Notes: generated from the letters alone by a model not told the origin. A stretch of DNA of 64,000 nt from Rhizobium sullae (GCF_025200715.1 NZ_CP104144.1:1178001-1242000); one strand, 5' to 3'. Positions 1 to 8,768 are shown, counted from the stretch's first letter. A program made the numbers and translations.

Positions 1-645
1 GGGACGGGGCATCACTACTACTGGATCGGCGCTCCCGGTTATTGGCAGTGGATCGGCTCGCTGTTTTCGACGCTTGAGGTAGCGCCCTTCTTCACGATGG
101 TCGTCTTCACGTTCGTCATGACCTGGAAGGCCGGCCGCAAGCATGAGAACAAGGCCGCACTCCTGTGGTCGATCGGCTGCTCGGTCATGGCCTTCTTCGG
201 CGCAGGCGTCTGGGGCTTCCTGCATACCCTGTCGTCGGTCAACTACTATACGCATGGCACACAGGTGACCGCAGCCCATGGGCACCTCGCCTTCTTCGGC
301 GCCTATGTGATGCTCAACTTGGCGGCGATGGCCTATGCCATTCCTCAGATCCGCGGCCGTGCGCCCTATAATCAGTGGCTGTCGATCGCCAGCTTCTGGA
401 TCATGTGCGGTGCGATGTCCGTCATGACCTTTGCCCTAACGTTTGCTGGGGTCATTCAGGTTCATCTGCAGCGCGTGCTCGGCGAATCCTACATGGATGT
501 CCAGGACCAGCTTGCGCTGTTTTACTGGGTGCGCCTCGGATCCGGCATGTTCGTTTTCATCAGTGCATTGATGTTCCTCTGGGCAGTCTTCGTGCCCGGG
601 CGGCAGCGCGCCGCCGCACATGTCGTAGTACAGCCCGCCGAATAG
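1..645 (+). CDS. norB: Nitric oxide reductase large subunit NorB, 3' part only
   Basis: Open from the first base to a TAG stop, giving about 214 C-terminal residues; the 5' end lies outside the window. NorB is the membrane catalytic subunit of cytochrome c-dependent NO reductase (2 NO to N2O) and holds heme b, heme b3 and FeB. The fragment is strongly hydrophobic, with about five membrane spans. The HGTQVTAAHGHLAFFGAY stretch is typical of NorB and holds conserved histidines expected to take part in heme/FeB binding. norQ and norD follow directly, the usual norCBQD order. A Cys-rich or quinol-oxidase fusion can only be excluded for the part seen. Confidence 0.95.
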   Translation, partial: GTGHHYYWIGAPGYWQWIGSLFSTLEVAPFFTMVVFTFVMTWKAGRKHENKAALLWSIGCSVMAFFGAGVWGFLHTLSSVNYYTHGTQVTAAHGHLAFFGAYVMLNLAAMAYAIPQIRGRAPYNQWLSIASFWIMCGAMSVMTFALTFAGVIQVHLQRVLGESYMDVQDQLALFYWVRLGSGMFVFISALMFLWAVFVPGRQRAAAHVVVQPAE

Positions 646-680
646 GCGGACTTTCCCTCTCCCTCAGATTGGAATTCGTC

Positions 681-1493
681 ATGACGATCGCCCTCACCAA
701 GCCGCTGCCTCTGCCGCCGGAGATTCCCGCCTATGTCCCATCCGGCAACGAATGCACCCTCTTTGAGAGCGCCTGGACGCGGCAATTGCCGTTGCTGCTC
801 AAGGGGCCGACAGGATGCGGCAAGACGCGATTTGTCCATCATATGGCCGCGCGTCTCGGCCTGCCTTTGTCGACGGTCTCCTGCCATGACGATCTGACCG
901 CTGCGGATTTGACCGGGCGCTACCTCCTCAAGGGCGGTGACACGGTTTGGGTGGATGGACCGCTGACCCGTGCGGTCCGCGAGGGCGGGCTTTGCTATCT
1001 CGACGAGATCGTCGAGGCGAGGAAGGATGTCGCTGTTGTTTTGCATCCGCTCACCGACGACAGGCGGATCCTGCCGCTTGAGCGGACGGGCGAACTTCTC
1101 GAGGCCCAGCCAGGCTTCATGCTCGTCGTGTCGTACAATCCAGGCTACCAGAACCTGATGAAGGCGCTGAAACCCAGCACCCGCCAGCGCTTCGTTGCAA
1201 TCGAGTTCGACTTCCTGCCCAAGAACCAGGAGATTGCAGTGGTCTCGTCCGAAAGCGGACTGGATGAAGCCCGTGTGGCGCCGCTGGTCGAACTCGCACG
1301 GCGGCTGCGCGCGCTCAAGGGACATGATCTTGAAGAGGGCGTATCGACGCGTCTGCTGGTGTATTGCGCCAGCCTGATCGATAGCGGCCTGCCGGTGCGC
1401 GATGCAGTGCGCTCGGCATTGATCGAACCGCTGACGGATGAGCCCGACGTCAAAGCGGCTCTGATCGAGGTCGCAAACGCCGTCGTCGATTGA
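681..1493 (+). CDS. norQ: NorQ, MoxR-type AAA+ ATPase for NO reductase assembly
   Basis: 270 residues, the usual NorQ length. An N-terminal Walker A motif GPTGCGKTRF (about residues 46-55) and the downstream Walker B-like LCYLDEIVEARKD identify a MoxR-family AAA+ ATPase. NorQ works with NorD to mature the NorBC complex, probably by inserting the non-heme iron FeB. The ATG at 681 is chosen because it gives the family N-terminus (MTIALTKPLPLPPEIPAYVP) and lies 35 nt after norB; the longer upstream reading overlaps norB and has no family similarity. norD begins 10 nt after the stop, so the genes are one transcript. Confidence 0.95.
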   Translation: MTIALTKPLPLPPEIPAYVPSGNECTLFESAWTRQLPLLLKGPTGCGKTRFVHHMAARLGLPLSTVSCHDDLTAADLTGRYLLKGGDTVWVDGPLTRAVREGGLCYLDEIVEARKDVAVVLHPLTDDRRILPLERTGELLEAQPGFMLVVSYNPGYQNLMKALKPSTRQRFVAIEFDFLPKNQEIAVVSSESGLDEARVAPLVELARRLRALKGHDLEEGVSTRLLVYCASLIDSGLPVRDAVRSALIEPLTDEPDVKAALIEVANAVVD

Positions 1494-1503
1494 AGGAACG
1501 GAC

Positions 1504-3390
1504 ATGCTGGAATTCCTGGAGCTTGAAGAGACCGTCGGCCGGGCCTGGCATCGGTGGGTGGGCGACACAAGGTCTTGGCCGCGCTCCCCGGATCACGCGG
1601 TCGCCTTGAATGATCTGAGGTCACCGTTGGCGGTGTGCTTTCGCGGATTCGGGGGAGAGGCAACGGTCCAATTGCAACCGGTGCGTCCGCAGACGTCGCG
1701 GCACCGGCTGAAGCTGCGCCAAGTCGTCGGGCTTGGCGAAGAGCGCAGCGATCATGCAAGACGGGACGAGTCGGCGATCATGCTGCCGGCCCAGATTGAC
1801 CTGTTTGCCGACAGGGGCCTGAACCGCGACCTCTATTTCTGGATGGTCGCCTACATGGCGGTGATGGGAGAGGCTGTGCCCTCGCCTGCCGATCCCCTGC
1901 TCCTCGATCTCCATAGGATCGCGCTCGGCCGCAGCATCGCTGCGCGCGTGCTCAAGGCGTTTCCCGGCATGCGCTCGCGTTACGACCGCCTGTGCCAGGG
2001 CGTGCTTGCGGCGCGAATCCGCGGCCGGCTGCCGGGCGTCGAGAGCCAGGTTGAGGGTTTGATCTGCCTGGCACTGACCCATCCCCTTGGCCACGTCTTG
2101 CCGGAAAATGCGATGCCATCGGTTTTACGCGCTCCGGCCGGATATCTGCCGATGCTGCCTGTTCCGCTGTGGCCGGACTTCGTTGCGCAGACGGAGATGG
2201 CCGCGACCGAACGCGAGGACCTTCCCTCGAAAGGTGACGCCGCCTCCAATGACCGGCAAGCGCATGCGGCGACGCGAAAGCAGGATCGCGACGACCGCGG
2301 GCGGGATCCGTTCATTCTCAACCGGTTCGAGAAGATCCTTGCGATGGCAGAGATGGTCAATGTCGACCGGCCGACCGATGACCGCGACGATGACGCGCAG
2401 GCCGCCAACGAACTGGATGAGATGTCGCTCAGCGAAACGAAAGAGCGTCCGAAGTCGCGGTTCCACTTCGACCTCGATCTGTCGCCCGAGGCCTTCGATC
2501 CGACGCGGATCCAAGCCGAATCGACCTATCCCGAGTGGAACTACCGCAAGCAATTCTATCTTGAGGACTATTGCCGCGTCGTCGTCACCTCGGTGGAAGA
2601 GCCCCTCGCGTCATCCGTGCTGGCCTGCGACGATATGCTCGTGCGTAAGGTAAAGCGGCAGTTCGAGACATTGCGGCCGCGCCGCGAGCTCCTCAGATCG
2701 CAGGTCGATGGCAATGACCTTGACCTCGAAGCGGTGGTTCGGTCCCGGACGGATTTCCTGGCGACGGGACAGCCCGACGATCGGATCTATCAAGCCACGC
2801 GGCCGATGGCTCATGAACTTGCGACGTCGATCCTTGTCGACGTTTCTCTGTCGACCGATTCCTGGGTCGACAATCACCGCGTTCTCGATGTCGAAAAGCA
2901 GGCGCTCGACGTCTTCGCCCGCGGCCTTGACGCCTGCGGCGACAGCTTCGCCATCAACACGTTCACGTCGCGGCGGCGTTCCTGGGTCCGCATCGAAACG
3001 GTGAAAGCCTTCCACGAAGCCTTTTCACCTAAGACGGTCTCGCGCATCAACGCTATGCGGCCCGGCTACTACACCCGCATGGGAGCGGCGATCCGCCATG
3101 TGACGGCGGAGCTCTCCAAGCAAAGCAGCCGCAAAAAGCTGCTGCTGATGCTCACGGACGGAAAACCCAACGATGTCGATCATTATGAAGGACGGTTCGC
3201 GCTGGAGGACAGCCGGCGCGCTGTCGGCGAAGCGCGTGCATTAGGCCTTTCTGTTTTCGCGGTGACGATCGACCGCAATGCGCAGGACTACCTTCCTGCC
3301 ATCTTCGGAAGAGGCGGATTCGCTCTCGTTTCCGATATCACCAGGCTGCCGGCCGCTTTGCCGGCCATCTATCGCGGGCTGGTTTGCTGA
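1504..3390 (+). CDS. norD: NorD, von Willebrand A-domain NO reductase activation protein
   Basis: 628 residues, the usual NorD size. The C-terminal third is a VWA domain with a DVSLSTDS metal-ion-dependent adhesion site (D-x-S-x-S) near residue 440 and LLLMLTDGKP near residue 550. The middle (about residues 240-320) is charged and of low complexity, a likely linker. NorD partners the NorQ ATPase in activating NorBC; VWA plus MoxR pairs are a common chaperone design. It sits 10 nt after norQ and ends just before a strong hairpin shared with convergent hemN, closing the nor operon. Confidence 0.94.
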   Translation: MLEFLELEETVGRAWHRWVGDTRSWPRSPDHAVALNDLRSPLAVCFRGFGGEATVQLQPVRPQTSRHRLKLRQVVGLGEERSDHARRDESAIMLPAQIDLFADRGLNRDLYFWMVAYMAVMGEAVPSPADPLLLDLHRIALGRSIAARVLKAFPGMRSRYDRLCQGVLAARIRGRLPGVESQVEGLICLALTHPLGHVLPENAMPSVLRAPAGYLPMLPVPLWPDFVAQTEMAATEREDLPSKGDAASNDRQAHAATRKQDRDDRGRDPFILNRFEKILAMAEMVNVDRPTDDRDDDAQAANELDEMSLSETKERPKSRFHFDLDLSPEAFDPTRIQAESTYPEWNYRKQFYLEDYCRVVVTSVEEPLASSVLACDDMLVRKVKRQFETLRPRRELLRSQVDGNDLDLEAVVRSRTDFLATGQPDDRIYQATRPMAHELATSILVDVSLSTDSWVDNHRVLDVEKQALDVFARGLDACGDSFAINTFTSRRRSWVRIETVKAFHEAFSPKTVSRINAMRPGYYTRMGAAIRHVTAELSKQSSRKKLLLMLTDGKPNDVDHYEGRFALEDSRRAVGEARALGLSVFAVTIDRNAQDYLPAIFGRGGFALVSDITRLPAALPAIYRGLVC

Positions 3391-3408
3391 GGGGTGCCAG
3401 CCCCCGAA

Positions 3409-3447
3409 GGAGAGACCCGACCGGCTGGGGCGGCCACGGGTCTCTCC
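3409..3447. terminator. Bidirectional hairpin between norD and hemN
   Basis: A perfect 11-bp inverted repeat (GGAGAGACCCG at 3409-3419, CGGGTCTCTCC at 3437-3447) with a 17-nt loop fills the gap between two convergent genes. There is no U-tract on the plus strand. It would serve as a transcription barrier or 3'-end stabiliser for both transcripts. Confidence 0.7.
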
Positions 3448-3453
3448 ACCCCG

Positions 3454-4806
3454 TCAAGCTGCTTTGCTATGGGTACGGCCGGATGCGCCGATATAGGCAT
3501 CGAAGGCTGCGGCCACGGCCCTGATCATGAACCTGAGATCCTTGCGCACGGTAACAAGACCGTCGCGGACCGTCACGACGCCATCGTTTTCGAGCGCACG
3601 CAGCCGATCGTTGCCGTCAAGAACCAGACCGGCTTCATGGCCGAAACGCGCTCCAAGCCGATTGAGATCGACGACGAAATCGCACATCAGCCGTTCGATG
3701 ATTGCCGCCCGGAACCGGTCCTGCCCGGTCAAGCGGTACCCTTTCACGGTGGCCAGGATGCCCGAGGCAATCCGTTGCGCATAGGCCCCGGGGGCGACCT
3801 CATTTTGGACATACCCTCCCGGAAGCTTCCCGATGGCGGATGCCCCGAGACCGATCAGGGTCTCGCACGTGTCCGTGGTGTAGCCCTGGAAGTTACGCTT
3901 CAAGTCCCCGCGCGCGCTGGCCATCGAAAGTTCATCTGTCGGCAATGCGAAGTGATCAAGACCGATCTGCACGTAGCCGGCATCGACAAGCGCTTCTGCG
4001 ATCGCCTCGGCCTGGCTGTTGCGCTCTTCTGCGTTCGGCAAGGTCGCCTCATCGATAAGGCGCTGATGCTTCTTGAAGGCCGGGATGTGTGCATAGCCGA
4101 AGACTGAAAAGCGTTCGGGGCGCAACCGGACGGCTGTCTGCACGGTATCGATGCAAGATGGGACCGTCTGATATGGCAGGCCATAGATCAGATCGAAGTT
4201 GATGCTACCGATGCCGGCCTCTCTCAATTGCAGAACGGCGGTCTCGGTCTGCTCGAAAGTCTGGTTGCGGTTGATGGCCGCCTGGACCACCGGATCGAAA
4301 CTCTGAACCCCTAAGCTTGCACGACAGACGCCCCCCTTAGCGAGCGCGTCGACCATTTCGCTTGCGAGTGTGCGGGGATCAATCTCTACGGCGATTTCCA
4401 CCTCCGGCGTTAATTCGAAGGCGTTCCTCAAATGCTTCATTAAATCTACGAACTCTTCAGGCCGCATGATCGTCGGCGTGCCGCCGCCGAAGTGCACATT
4501 TTGCACGAGCAGCGGTTGCTTCGCCCTGGACGCAATCAGATCGATCTCCTGGCGGAGAACATCCAGATAGTCGAGGATCGGCCGGTCTTGCTTCGTGATC
4601 GTGGTGTGACACCCGCAATACCAGCACATCGACCGGCAGAAGGGGATATGAAGATAGAGCGAGACCGGGTCCCCGGTGTGGAGCTCTGCCAGCCAATCCC
4701 CGTAGGTGCCCCCACCGATCGCGGAAGAAAAGGCAGGCGCGGTCGGATAGCTCGTATAGCGCGGCAGCCGCGTTTCGCCATACTTCTCGACGAGGGGGTG
4801 AGACAT
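3454..4806 (-). CDS. hemN: Oxygen-independent coproporphyrinogen III oxidase (radical SAM)
   Basis: 450 residues. HemN converts coproporphyrinogen III to protoporphyrinogen IX without O2, supplying heme for the denitrification cytochromes. The radical SAM cluster site HIPFCRSMCWYCGC (CxxxCxxC plus the HemN-specific following Cys) lies near residues 55-68; the glycine-rich FGGGTPT and the C-terminal HemN domain are present. Two starts are in frame, at 4821 and 4806. I choose 4806 because AAGGA lies 8 nt before it. An FNR-type box at 4863-4876 would also place a class II transcription start near 4828, leaving almost no leader for the upstream ATG. Confidence 0.93.
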   Translation of the reverse strand: MSHPLVEKYGETRLPRYTSYPTAPAFSSAIGGGTYGDWLAELHTGDPVSLYLHIPFCRSMCWYCGCHTTITKQDRPILDYLDVLRQEIDLIASRAKQPLLVQNVHFGGGTPTIMRPEEFVDLMKHLRNAFELTPEVEIAVEIDPRTLASEMVDALAKGGVCRASLGVQSFDPVVQAAINRNQTFEQTETAVLQLREAGIGSINFDLIYGLPYQTVPSCIDTVQTAVRLRPERFSVFGYAHIPAFKKHQRLIDEATLPNAEERNSQAEAIAEALVDAGYVQIGLDHFALPTDELSMASARGDLKRNFQGYTTDTCETLIGLGASAIGKLPGGYVQNEVAPGAYAQRIASGILATVKGYRLTGQDRFRAAIIERLMCDFVVDLNRLGARFGHEAGLVLDGNDRLRALENDGVVTVRDGLVTVRKDLRFMIRAVAAAFDAYIGASGRTHSKAA

Positions 4807-4862
4807 GATGCGTTCCTTCATAGACGTTTTGGCGACTTTGAAGGTGCTGAGGGTGGCTGTCC

Positions 4863-4876
4863 TTGTCTTAGGTCAA
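4863..4876. promoter_or_regulatory. FNR/FixK-like box upstream of hemN
   Basis: TTGTC-TTAG-GTCAA, a near-palindrome of the TTGAY-N4-RTCAA class. Its centre is 41.5 bp before a start near 4828, which suits a leader of about 22 nt to the preferred hemN ATG. The half-sites differ at one position, so a FixK/FNR or NnrR assignment is tentative. Confidence 0.55.
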
Positions 4877-4915
4877 TGATGACGCCGGCCGCATTTTCGA
4901 GAATCCGGAAATTGT

Positions 4916-4929
4916 TTGCTCACAGTCAA
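4916..4929. promoter_or_regulatory. Candidate FNR/NnrR-like box upstream of the DUF2249 operon
   Basis: TTGCT-CACA-GTCAA with TTG-N8-CAA spacing, 104 bp before the first DUF2249 gene and 47 bp from the hemN box. Imperfect symmetry; it could serve either divergent unit. Confidence 0.4.
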
Positions 4930-5032
4930 ATTGCCGCAGCGAGATTGCCGTTAGGCTTTTGAACATCCGGCAAATCACGGCTGCGGTTTGACCGGGACTT
5001 CATTCGAATGCAGCCTATAAGGGTTCCAATCC

Positions 5033-5317
5033 ATGACTGAAGCGACGATCGCTGAAAGCAACAAGCCGCTGATCGATGTGCGCACGCTGGCGCCGGCCGA
5101 ACGGCATCCGCGCATTTTCAATACCCTCAATGCGCTCGCGCCGGGCAGTTCGCTGCTGATCACCAGCGACCATGACCCCAGGCCGCTACACTATCAACTT
5201 GAAACCAAATTTCCCGACAAGTTCGCCTGGGAGTATCTCGAGCAGGGTCCCGCGGTATGGCGCGTAGAGATCGCTCGCTTGGATTCGGGCTGCGACTGCT
5301 GCTGCGGCAGCCACTGA
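5033..5317 (+). CDS. DUF2249 protein with Cys-rich C-terminal tail
   Basis: 94 residues, one DUF2249 domain (residues about 13-85: LIDVRTLAPAERHPRIF, then the HDPRPLHYQLETKFP segment). DUF2249 proteins are small SirA/TusA-fold relatives that recur beside denitrification and NO-response genes; their biochemical role is not established. The final residues, DSGCDCCCGSH, place four cysteines and a histidine in a short tail, which could bind metal (inference). It is the first gene of a rightward cluster, 24 nt before the membrane-protein gene, and is divergent from hemN. The ATG gives the family N-terminus. Confidence 0.85.
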   Translation: MTEATIAESNKPLIDVRTLAPAERHPRIFNTLNALAPGSSLLITSDHDPRPLHYQLETKFPDKFAWEYLEQGPAVWRVEIARLDSGCDCCCGSH

Positions 5318-5340
5318 CAGGCATTAGGCGGGTAGCGACG

Positions 5341-6693
5341 ATGATCCCCGGTGCAACACTCTCGCGATGGACGATGTCCTATTTCGCTGCCGCGTTGCTC
5401 TTTCTGCTGCTGGCAGAAGGCATGCTGGCGGCAGGTCTTTGGAAACCATCCGCCGACATCGGTGATCCCATTACGCTGATCATAGTGCACTGCGTCACGA
5501 TCGGCTGGTTCGGCCTATTGATGATAGGTGCATTGCTGCAATTTGCACCAGTACTGACGGGGGCGGGGCTGGTGACGGAACGGCTCAACCTCCCTGCCCT
5601 CGTCGCCATCGTCGCCGGTCTTGCGGCCCTGATTTGTGGCTTTGCCGCGATCAAGACCGGATCGCCGACGGTCGCCGTGACAATGCCGGTCGCTGCGGCA
5701 TTGCTCGCTGTGGGTCTGATTGGCATAGGTGCCGTGCTGTTTACTGGACTATGGTGCGGACGCAGCGCTCATTCCGCTGCGTCATTTGTTCTTCTTGGCA
5801 TCCTCTGTCTGGCCGTGACCGTGGTGTTGGGTGTTGGTTTCGCGCTGGTGCTATCGGGGGCGACGGATGTTCCGCTGCTCGTCGATCTTTCCCTGCGCAC
5901 TGTACCGCTGCATGCCGGTTTTGGGCTCGGCGGATGGATGAGCCTCGCCGCCATCGGCGTCAGCTACAAACTTATGAGCATGTTCCTTCTGTCGCCCGAT
6001 ACGTCACGAACGCGCGTCGTACTGGCTGGCGGAGCTTGCACCTTTCTGACGCTTGCTGTTGCCCTGTTTTGCCTGTTCACGCACCGGGACGTGATTGAGC
6101 CGCTGCTCTTCATTTCGGCTGTCGTGTTCCTGGGAACGATTGCAGTCTACGCGACCGAAATGCGCATCCTCTACCGCGCAAGACGGCGCAAGACGCTGGA
6201 GCTCAACAGCATCGGTTCGATTCCGGCATTTGTGCTGCTGGCACTGTCGATGGCAGCGCTCGTCGTTTCCATCCCTCTGCACGCGGATGACCGTACTCGT
6301 GCTGCGATCGTCTATCTTTTCGCTTTCGGATGGCTGACCGGGCTCGGTCTTGCACAGTTGTTGAAGATCGTTCCCTTCCTGACCTGGCTCGAAGCCTTTG
6401 GGCCACTGCTTGGCCGGCGCCCGACGCCACGGCTGCAAGACCTGATCAAGGAGCGCCGCGCATCGTTCTGGCTTGCCGGATTTTACCTTGCGGTCGTTTC
6501 GGCCGCCGCATCCATCGCCGCAAACACCAATGCGGGGTTTCAGATATCAGCCTTTGCTCAACTGATATGCTCTGCTGGCCTGATCTTCGAACTGTTCCAG
6601 GTTCGTATCCTTGCCAACGTCGGTGCCATCGCCAAAAGCAGTCCCTTCCATCAACCCGGTCTGTTGATCGCCAAAATCAATTCAGAGAGGTAA
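5341..6693 (+). CDS. Multi-spanning membrane protein of NO-response clusters (heme-copper-oxidase-like fold suspected)
   Basis: 450 residues with about twelve hydrophobic spans and almost no soluble domain. Conserved-looking His stretches are IIVHCVTIGWFGLLMIGAL (near residue 48) and VPLHAGFGLGGWMSLA (near residue 190), followed by KIVPFLTWLE near residue 345. This pattern is reminiscent of short CcoN/NorB-related membrane proteins found next to nnrS, but the full set of heme and copper ligands is not visible, so no catalytic claim is made. It lies between two DUF2249 genes. The start at 5341 avoids the overlap with the preceding gene that a longer reading would impose. Confidence 0.75.
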   Translation: MIPGATLSRWTMSYFAAALLFLLLAEGMLAAGLWKPSADIGDPITLIIVHCVTIGWFGLLMIGALLQFAPVLTGAGLVTERLNLPALVAIVAGLAALICGFAAIKTGSPTVAVTMPVAAALLAVGLIGIGAVLFTGLWCGRSAHSAASFVLLGILCLAVTVVLGVGFALVLSGATDVPLLVDLSLRTVPLHAGFGLGGWMSLAAIGVSYKLMSMFLLSPDTSRTRVVLAGGACTFLTLAVALFCLFTHRDVIEPLLFISAVVFLGTIAVYATEMRILYRARRRKTLELNSIGSIPAFVLLALSMAALVVSIPLHADDRTRAAIVYLFAFGWLTGLGLAQLLKIVPFLTWLEAFGPLLGRRPTPRLQDLIKERRASFWLAGFYLAVVSAAASIAANTNAGFQISAFAQLICSAGLIFELFQVRILANVGAIAKSSPFHQPGLLIAKINSER

Positions 6694-6698
6694 CGACA

Positions 6699-7223
6699 AT
6701 GATGCCAGTTCGAGAACTCGATGTCAGACAACTCCTGAAGGACGGCGTCATGCCGTTCCAGGTCATCATGGAAACAGTCGAATCGCTGCATCCGGATGAA
6801 AGTCTCCGTCTCCTCGTGATCTTCGAACCCGTTCCCCTCATTCGCCAGCTGAATGAGCGGGGATACAGTCACCACAGCACCAAACGTTCGGAAGACGATT
6901 GGGAAATCGTGTTCACACCGCTGGCGCCGGCTGCCTCGCCAGCGGCTGACGATAGCGCTGCTCCGGCGCCGGATATCTGGCCGGAGCCGGAATGGAACCT
7001 CGATCTGACGGATCTGGCGCCTCCCGAGCCCATGGAGCGGATCCTCGCCCGCATCGAGACAATGAACCCGGGCGAAGTCCTGTTTGCGCTCCTCGCCCGC
7101 GAGCCGGTGTTCCTGTTCAATGAGCTGAAGAGGCGCGGCCATGAATGGGCCGGCAACTTCGATGTGAGCGGGTCGACGTACCGCATCATGATCCGCGTCA
7201 ATCCGTCAGCGAGAGTCTCATGA
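6699..7223 (+). CDS. Tandem DUF2249 protein
   Basis: 174 residues with two DUF2249-like halves (about 1-75 and 95-165) joined by an Ala/Pro-rich linker around residues 78-95. Each half contains the pattern of a helix, LRLLVIFEPVPLIRQLNERG or LFALLAREPVFLFNELKRRG, followed by a strand ending the domain. The start at 6699 is supported by GAGAGG 8 nt upstream. The stop overlaps the next start as ATGA, implying coupled translation. Function unknown; the position suggests a role in handling NO, nitrite or iron-sulfur damage, which is inference. Confidence 0.85.
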   Translation: MMPVRELDVRQLLKDGVMPFQVIMETVESLHPDESLRLLVIFEPVPLIRQLNERGYSHHSTKRSEDDWEIVFTPLAPAASPAADDSAAPAPDIWPEPEWNLDLTDLAPPEPMERILARIETMNPGEVLFALLAREPVFLFNELKRRGHEWAGNFDVSGSTYRIMIRVNPSARVS

Positions 7224-7519
7224 TCACGCTCCAGCCGATCACCGTTTCCACGGTTCTGCTCGCGTTACGGACCATTCAAGATCCCGAGGTTGGGACTGAC
7301 GTCGTCGAGCTGGGCTTGATCTATCTGGTCGAAATCAAACCGGATGCAGCTGTGCGGATCGCTATGACGACGACCACACGCAGTTGTCCCGCTTCGGCCT
7401 TCATCGCGGACGCTGTGCGTGAGCGATTGAGCACAATCCCGGGCATCGGGCGGATATCGGTCGATCTGGTCTACGAGCCACCATGGTCGCCGGATATGAT
7501 CGGCAAGTTTGTGGCTTGA
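7220..7519 (+). CDS. DUF59 (MIP18-type) iron-sulfur assembly-like protein
   Basis: 99 residues, a single DUF59 domain: LRTIQDPEVGTDVVELGLIY near residues 14-33 is the hallmark DPE-x-G...LGLIY pattern, and TTRSCPAS carries the conserved Cys. DUF59 proteins (SufT, the PaaD/MIP18 group) act in Fe-S cluster delivery, so this one may repair or load Fe-S proteins under NO stress. It overlaps the tandem DUF2249 gene by 4 nt and ends 11 nt before a strong terminator. Confidence 0.85.
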   Translation: MITLQPITVSTVLLALRTIQDPEVGTDVVELGLIYLVEIKPDAAVRIAMTTTTRSCPASAFIADAVRERLSTIPGIGRISVDLVYEPPWSPDMIGKFVA

Positions 7520-7530
7520 ACCGTCATTGA

Positions 7531-7557
7531 GGCCGGGCTGTGCGCCCGGCCATTTTT
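7531..7557 (+). terminator. Rho-independent terminator after the DUF59 gene
   Basis: Perfect 8-bp stem GGCCGGGC / GCCCGGCC, 5-nt loop, followed by A and five T on the plus strand. It closes the DUF2249 cluster and separates it from convergent nnrS. Confidence 0.9.
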
Positions 7558-7559
7558 CA

Positions 7560-8768
7560 TCATCGCAATGGTTTTGTCTTCCTGCAAAGATGAGGCGCGT
7601 GTTCGGCCAGGAACAATCCAAAGGCCATGATCCACCCGAGCGCCGCGATCATCAGGACTTCATAGGTGTATGCCGGCAAAAGTTCGGCGGCTGGCCTGAC
7701 GACGGCGACGACCGCAAGGACGGCATAGGACGTCGTCGTCGCAGCGCTTGCCTTGAGCTTGCGGCCCGTATGCCCCCGCGTTGCACGCGTCATGACCGCC
7801 AGCATCATGAGAGCTACTACGCCGATCGCGAGCGTATGCAGGATTGATACCTGATCGAGGCCCATCGATCCGAGCGCGATCATTGCGAAGCCGAAGGGGA
7901 CGAAGAGGTAGGCGACATGAAGGACCGAGAGAATGGGTTCCCGGCGAGTCGTCCAGCCGCGCCATCGGTAAAGCCGGATGAGATTGATAACGGCCGCTAT
8001 GGCGCTCAGGCCACCGGTTGCGATTGACGCTGGTGCGATCGTCCAGCATGCCAGTGCGACGACACCGGTAATGATCGCTGCTGCGTCGAAGTGATTGTAG
8101 GGGACGGGAAAGTCGGTTCGGCCGAACTGGTTCAGCCAGTTGCGGGTAAAGCTTGGAAGGATCCGTCCGCCGACGATCGTGATCAAAGCGACGTAGGCGC
8201 TGAGTGCCAGGCGGATCGGGAGTTCCGGGCTAGCGCGTTCGATGACCAGGATGTGGAAACAGATGTTTGCCGCCGATAGCGCCGCAAGGCCGCTTACAAC
8301 TTTCAAGTCCTTCCACTTCCGGCCGGCGATCACCTCGCGGGCGCAGATGACCAGCATTGCTGGCAGAAAAAGACTATCGATGACGGCGGCGGGCAGTACG
8401 CCGATTGTGTCCGACAAAAGGATGGCGACCCGCCCGAACGTCCACAGCCCAAAAAGAACGACAAGCGGCCGGCCCGAAACCGGCAAGCGGCCGGTCCAAT
8501 TCGGCACCGCCGTCAGCAGGAAGCCGGCGAGGACCGCCGAGGCAAACCCGAAGAGCATTTCATGGGCATGCCAATTGGCCGGTCCGTAGTTGAGCGCGAT
8601 CGCTGGCCCCGAGGAGAGAAACGCCGCCCAGAGCCCTATGGAAAGAATGGACCAGGCCGCAGCGCCGAGGAAGAAGGGCCGGAAGCCGTAAGAAAAGAGC
8701 ACCGATCCTGACGTCCACATTCCTCTTGGGATGCGCGGGGCCGGTTCGGCTGCTGACCTGTTTTGCAT
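7560..8768 (-). CDS. nnrS: NnrS family heme-copper membrane protein
   Basis: 402 residues with about twelve spans; FSYGFRPFFLGAAAWS near the N-terminus and NWHAHEMLFGFASAVLAGF (His pair) are hallmark NnrS motifs, with GGRILPSFTRNWL further on. NnrS proteins bind heme and copper and protect cells from NO-derived stress in denitrifiers and pathogens. The ATG at 8768 has GGAG 9 nt upstream and gives the usual length; a longer reading has no support. It is divergent from nirK across a 197-bp region carrying three FNR/NnrR-type boxes. Confidence 0.95.
   Translation of the reverse strand: MQNRSAAEPAPRIPRGMWTSGSVLFSYGFRPFFLGAAAWSILSIGLWAAFLSSGPAIALNYGPANWHAHEMLFGFASAVLAGFLLTAVPNWTGRLPVSGRPLVVLFGLWTFGRVAILLSDTIGVLPAAVIDSLFLPAMLVICAREVIAGRKWKDLKVVSGLAALSAANICFHILVIERASPELPIRLALSAYVALITIVGGRILPSFTRNWLNQFGRTDFPVPYNHFDAAAIITGVVALACWTIAPASIATGGLSAIAAVINLIRLYRWRGWTTRREPILSVLHVAYLFVPFGFAMIALGSMGLDQVSILHTLAIGVVALMMLAVMTRATRGHTGRKLKASAATTTSYAVLAVVAVVRPAAELLPAYTYEVLMIAALGWIMAFGLFLAEHAPHLCRKTKPLR

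Noticed and set aside
375..680. Long upstream extension of norQ
   Set aside because: Overlaps norB in another frame; the ATG at 681 alone gives the family N-terminus.
522..1568. Long minus-strand ORF opposite norQ
   Set aside because: Shadow of norQ on the other strand with Arg/His-rich translation and no domain.
4957..4971. TTGAACATCCGGCAA as an NnrR box
   Set aside because: Spacing is nine rather than eight bases between TTG and CAA.
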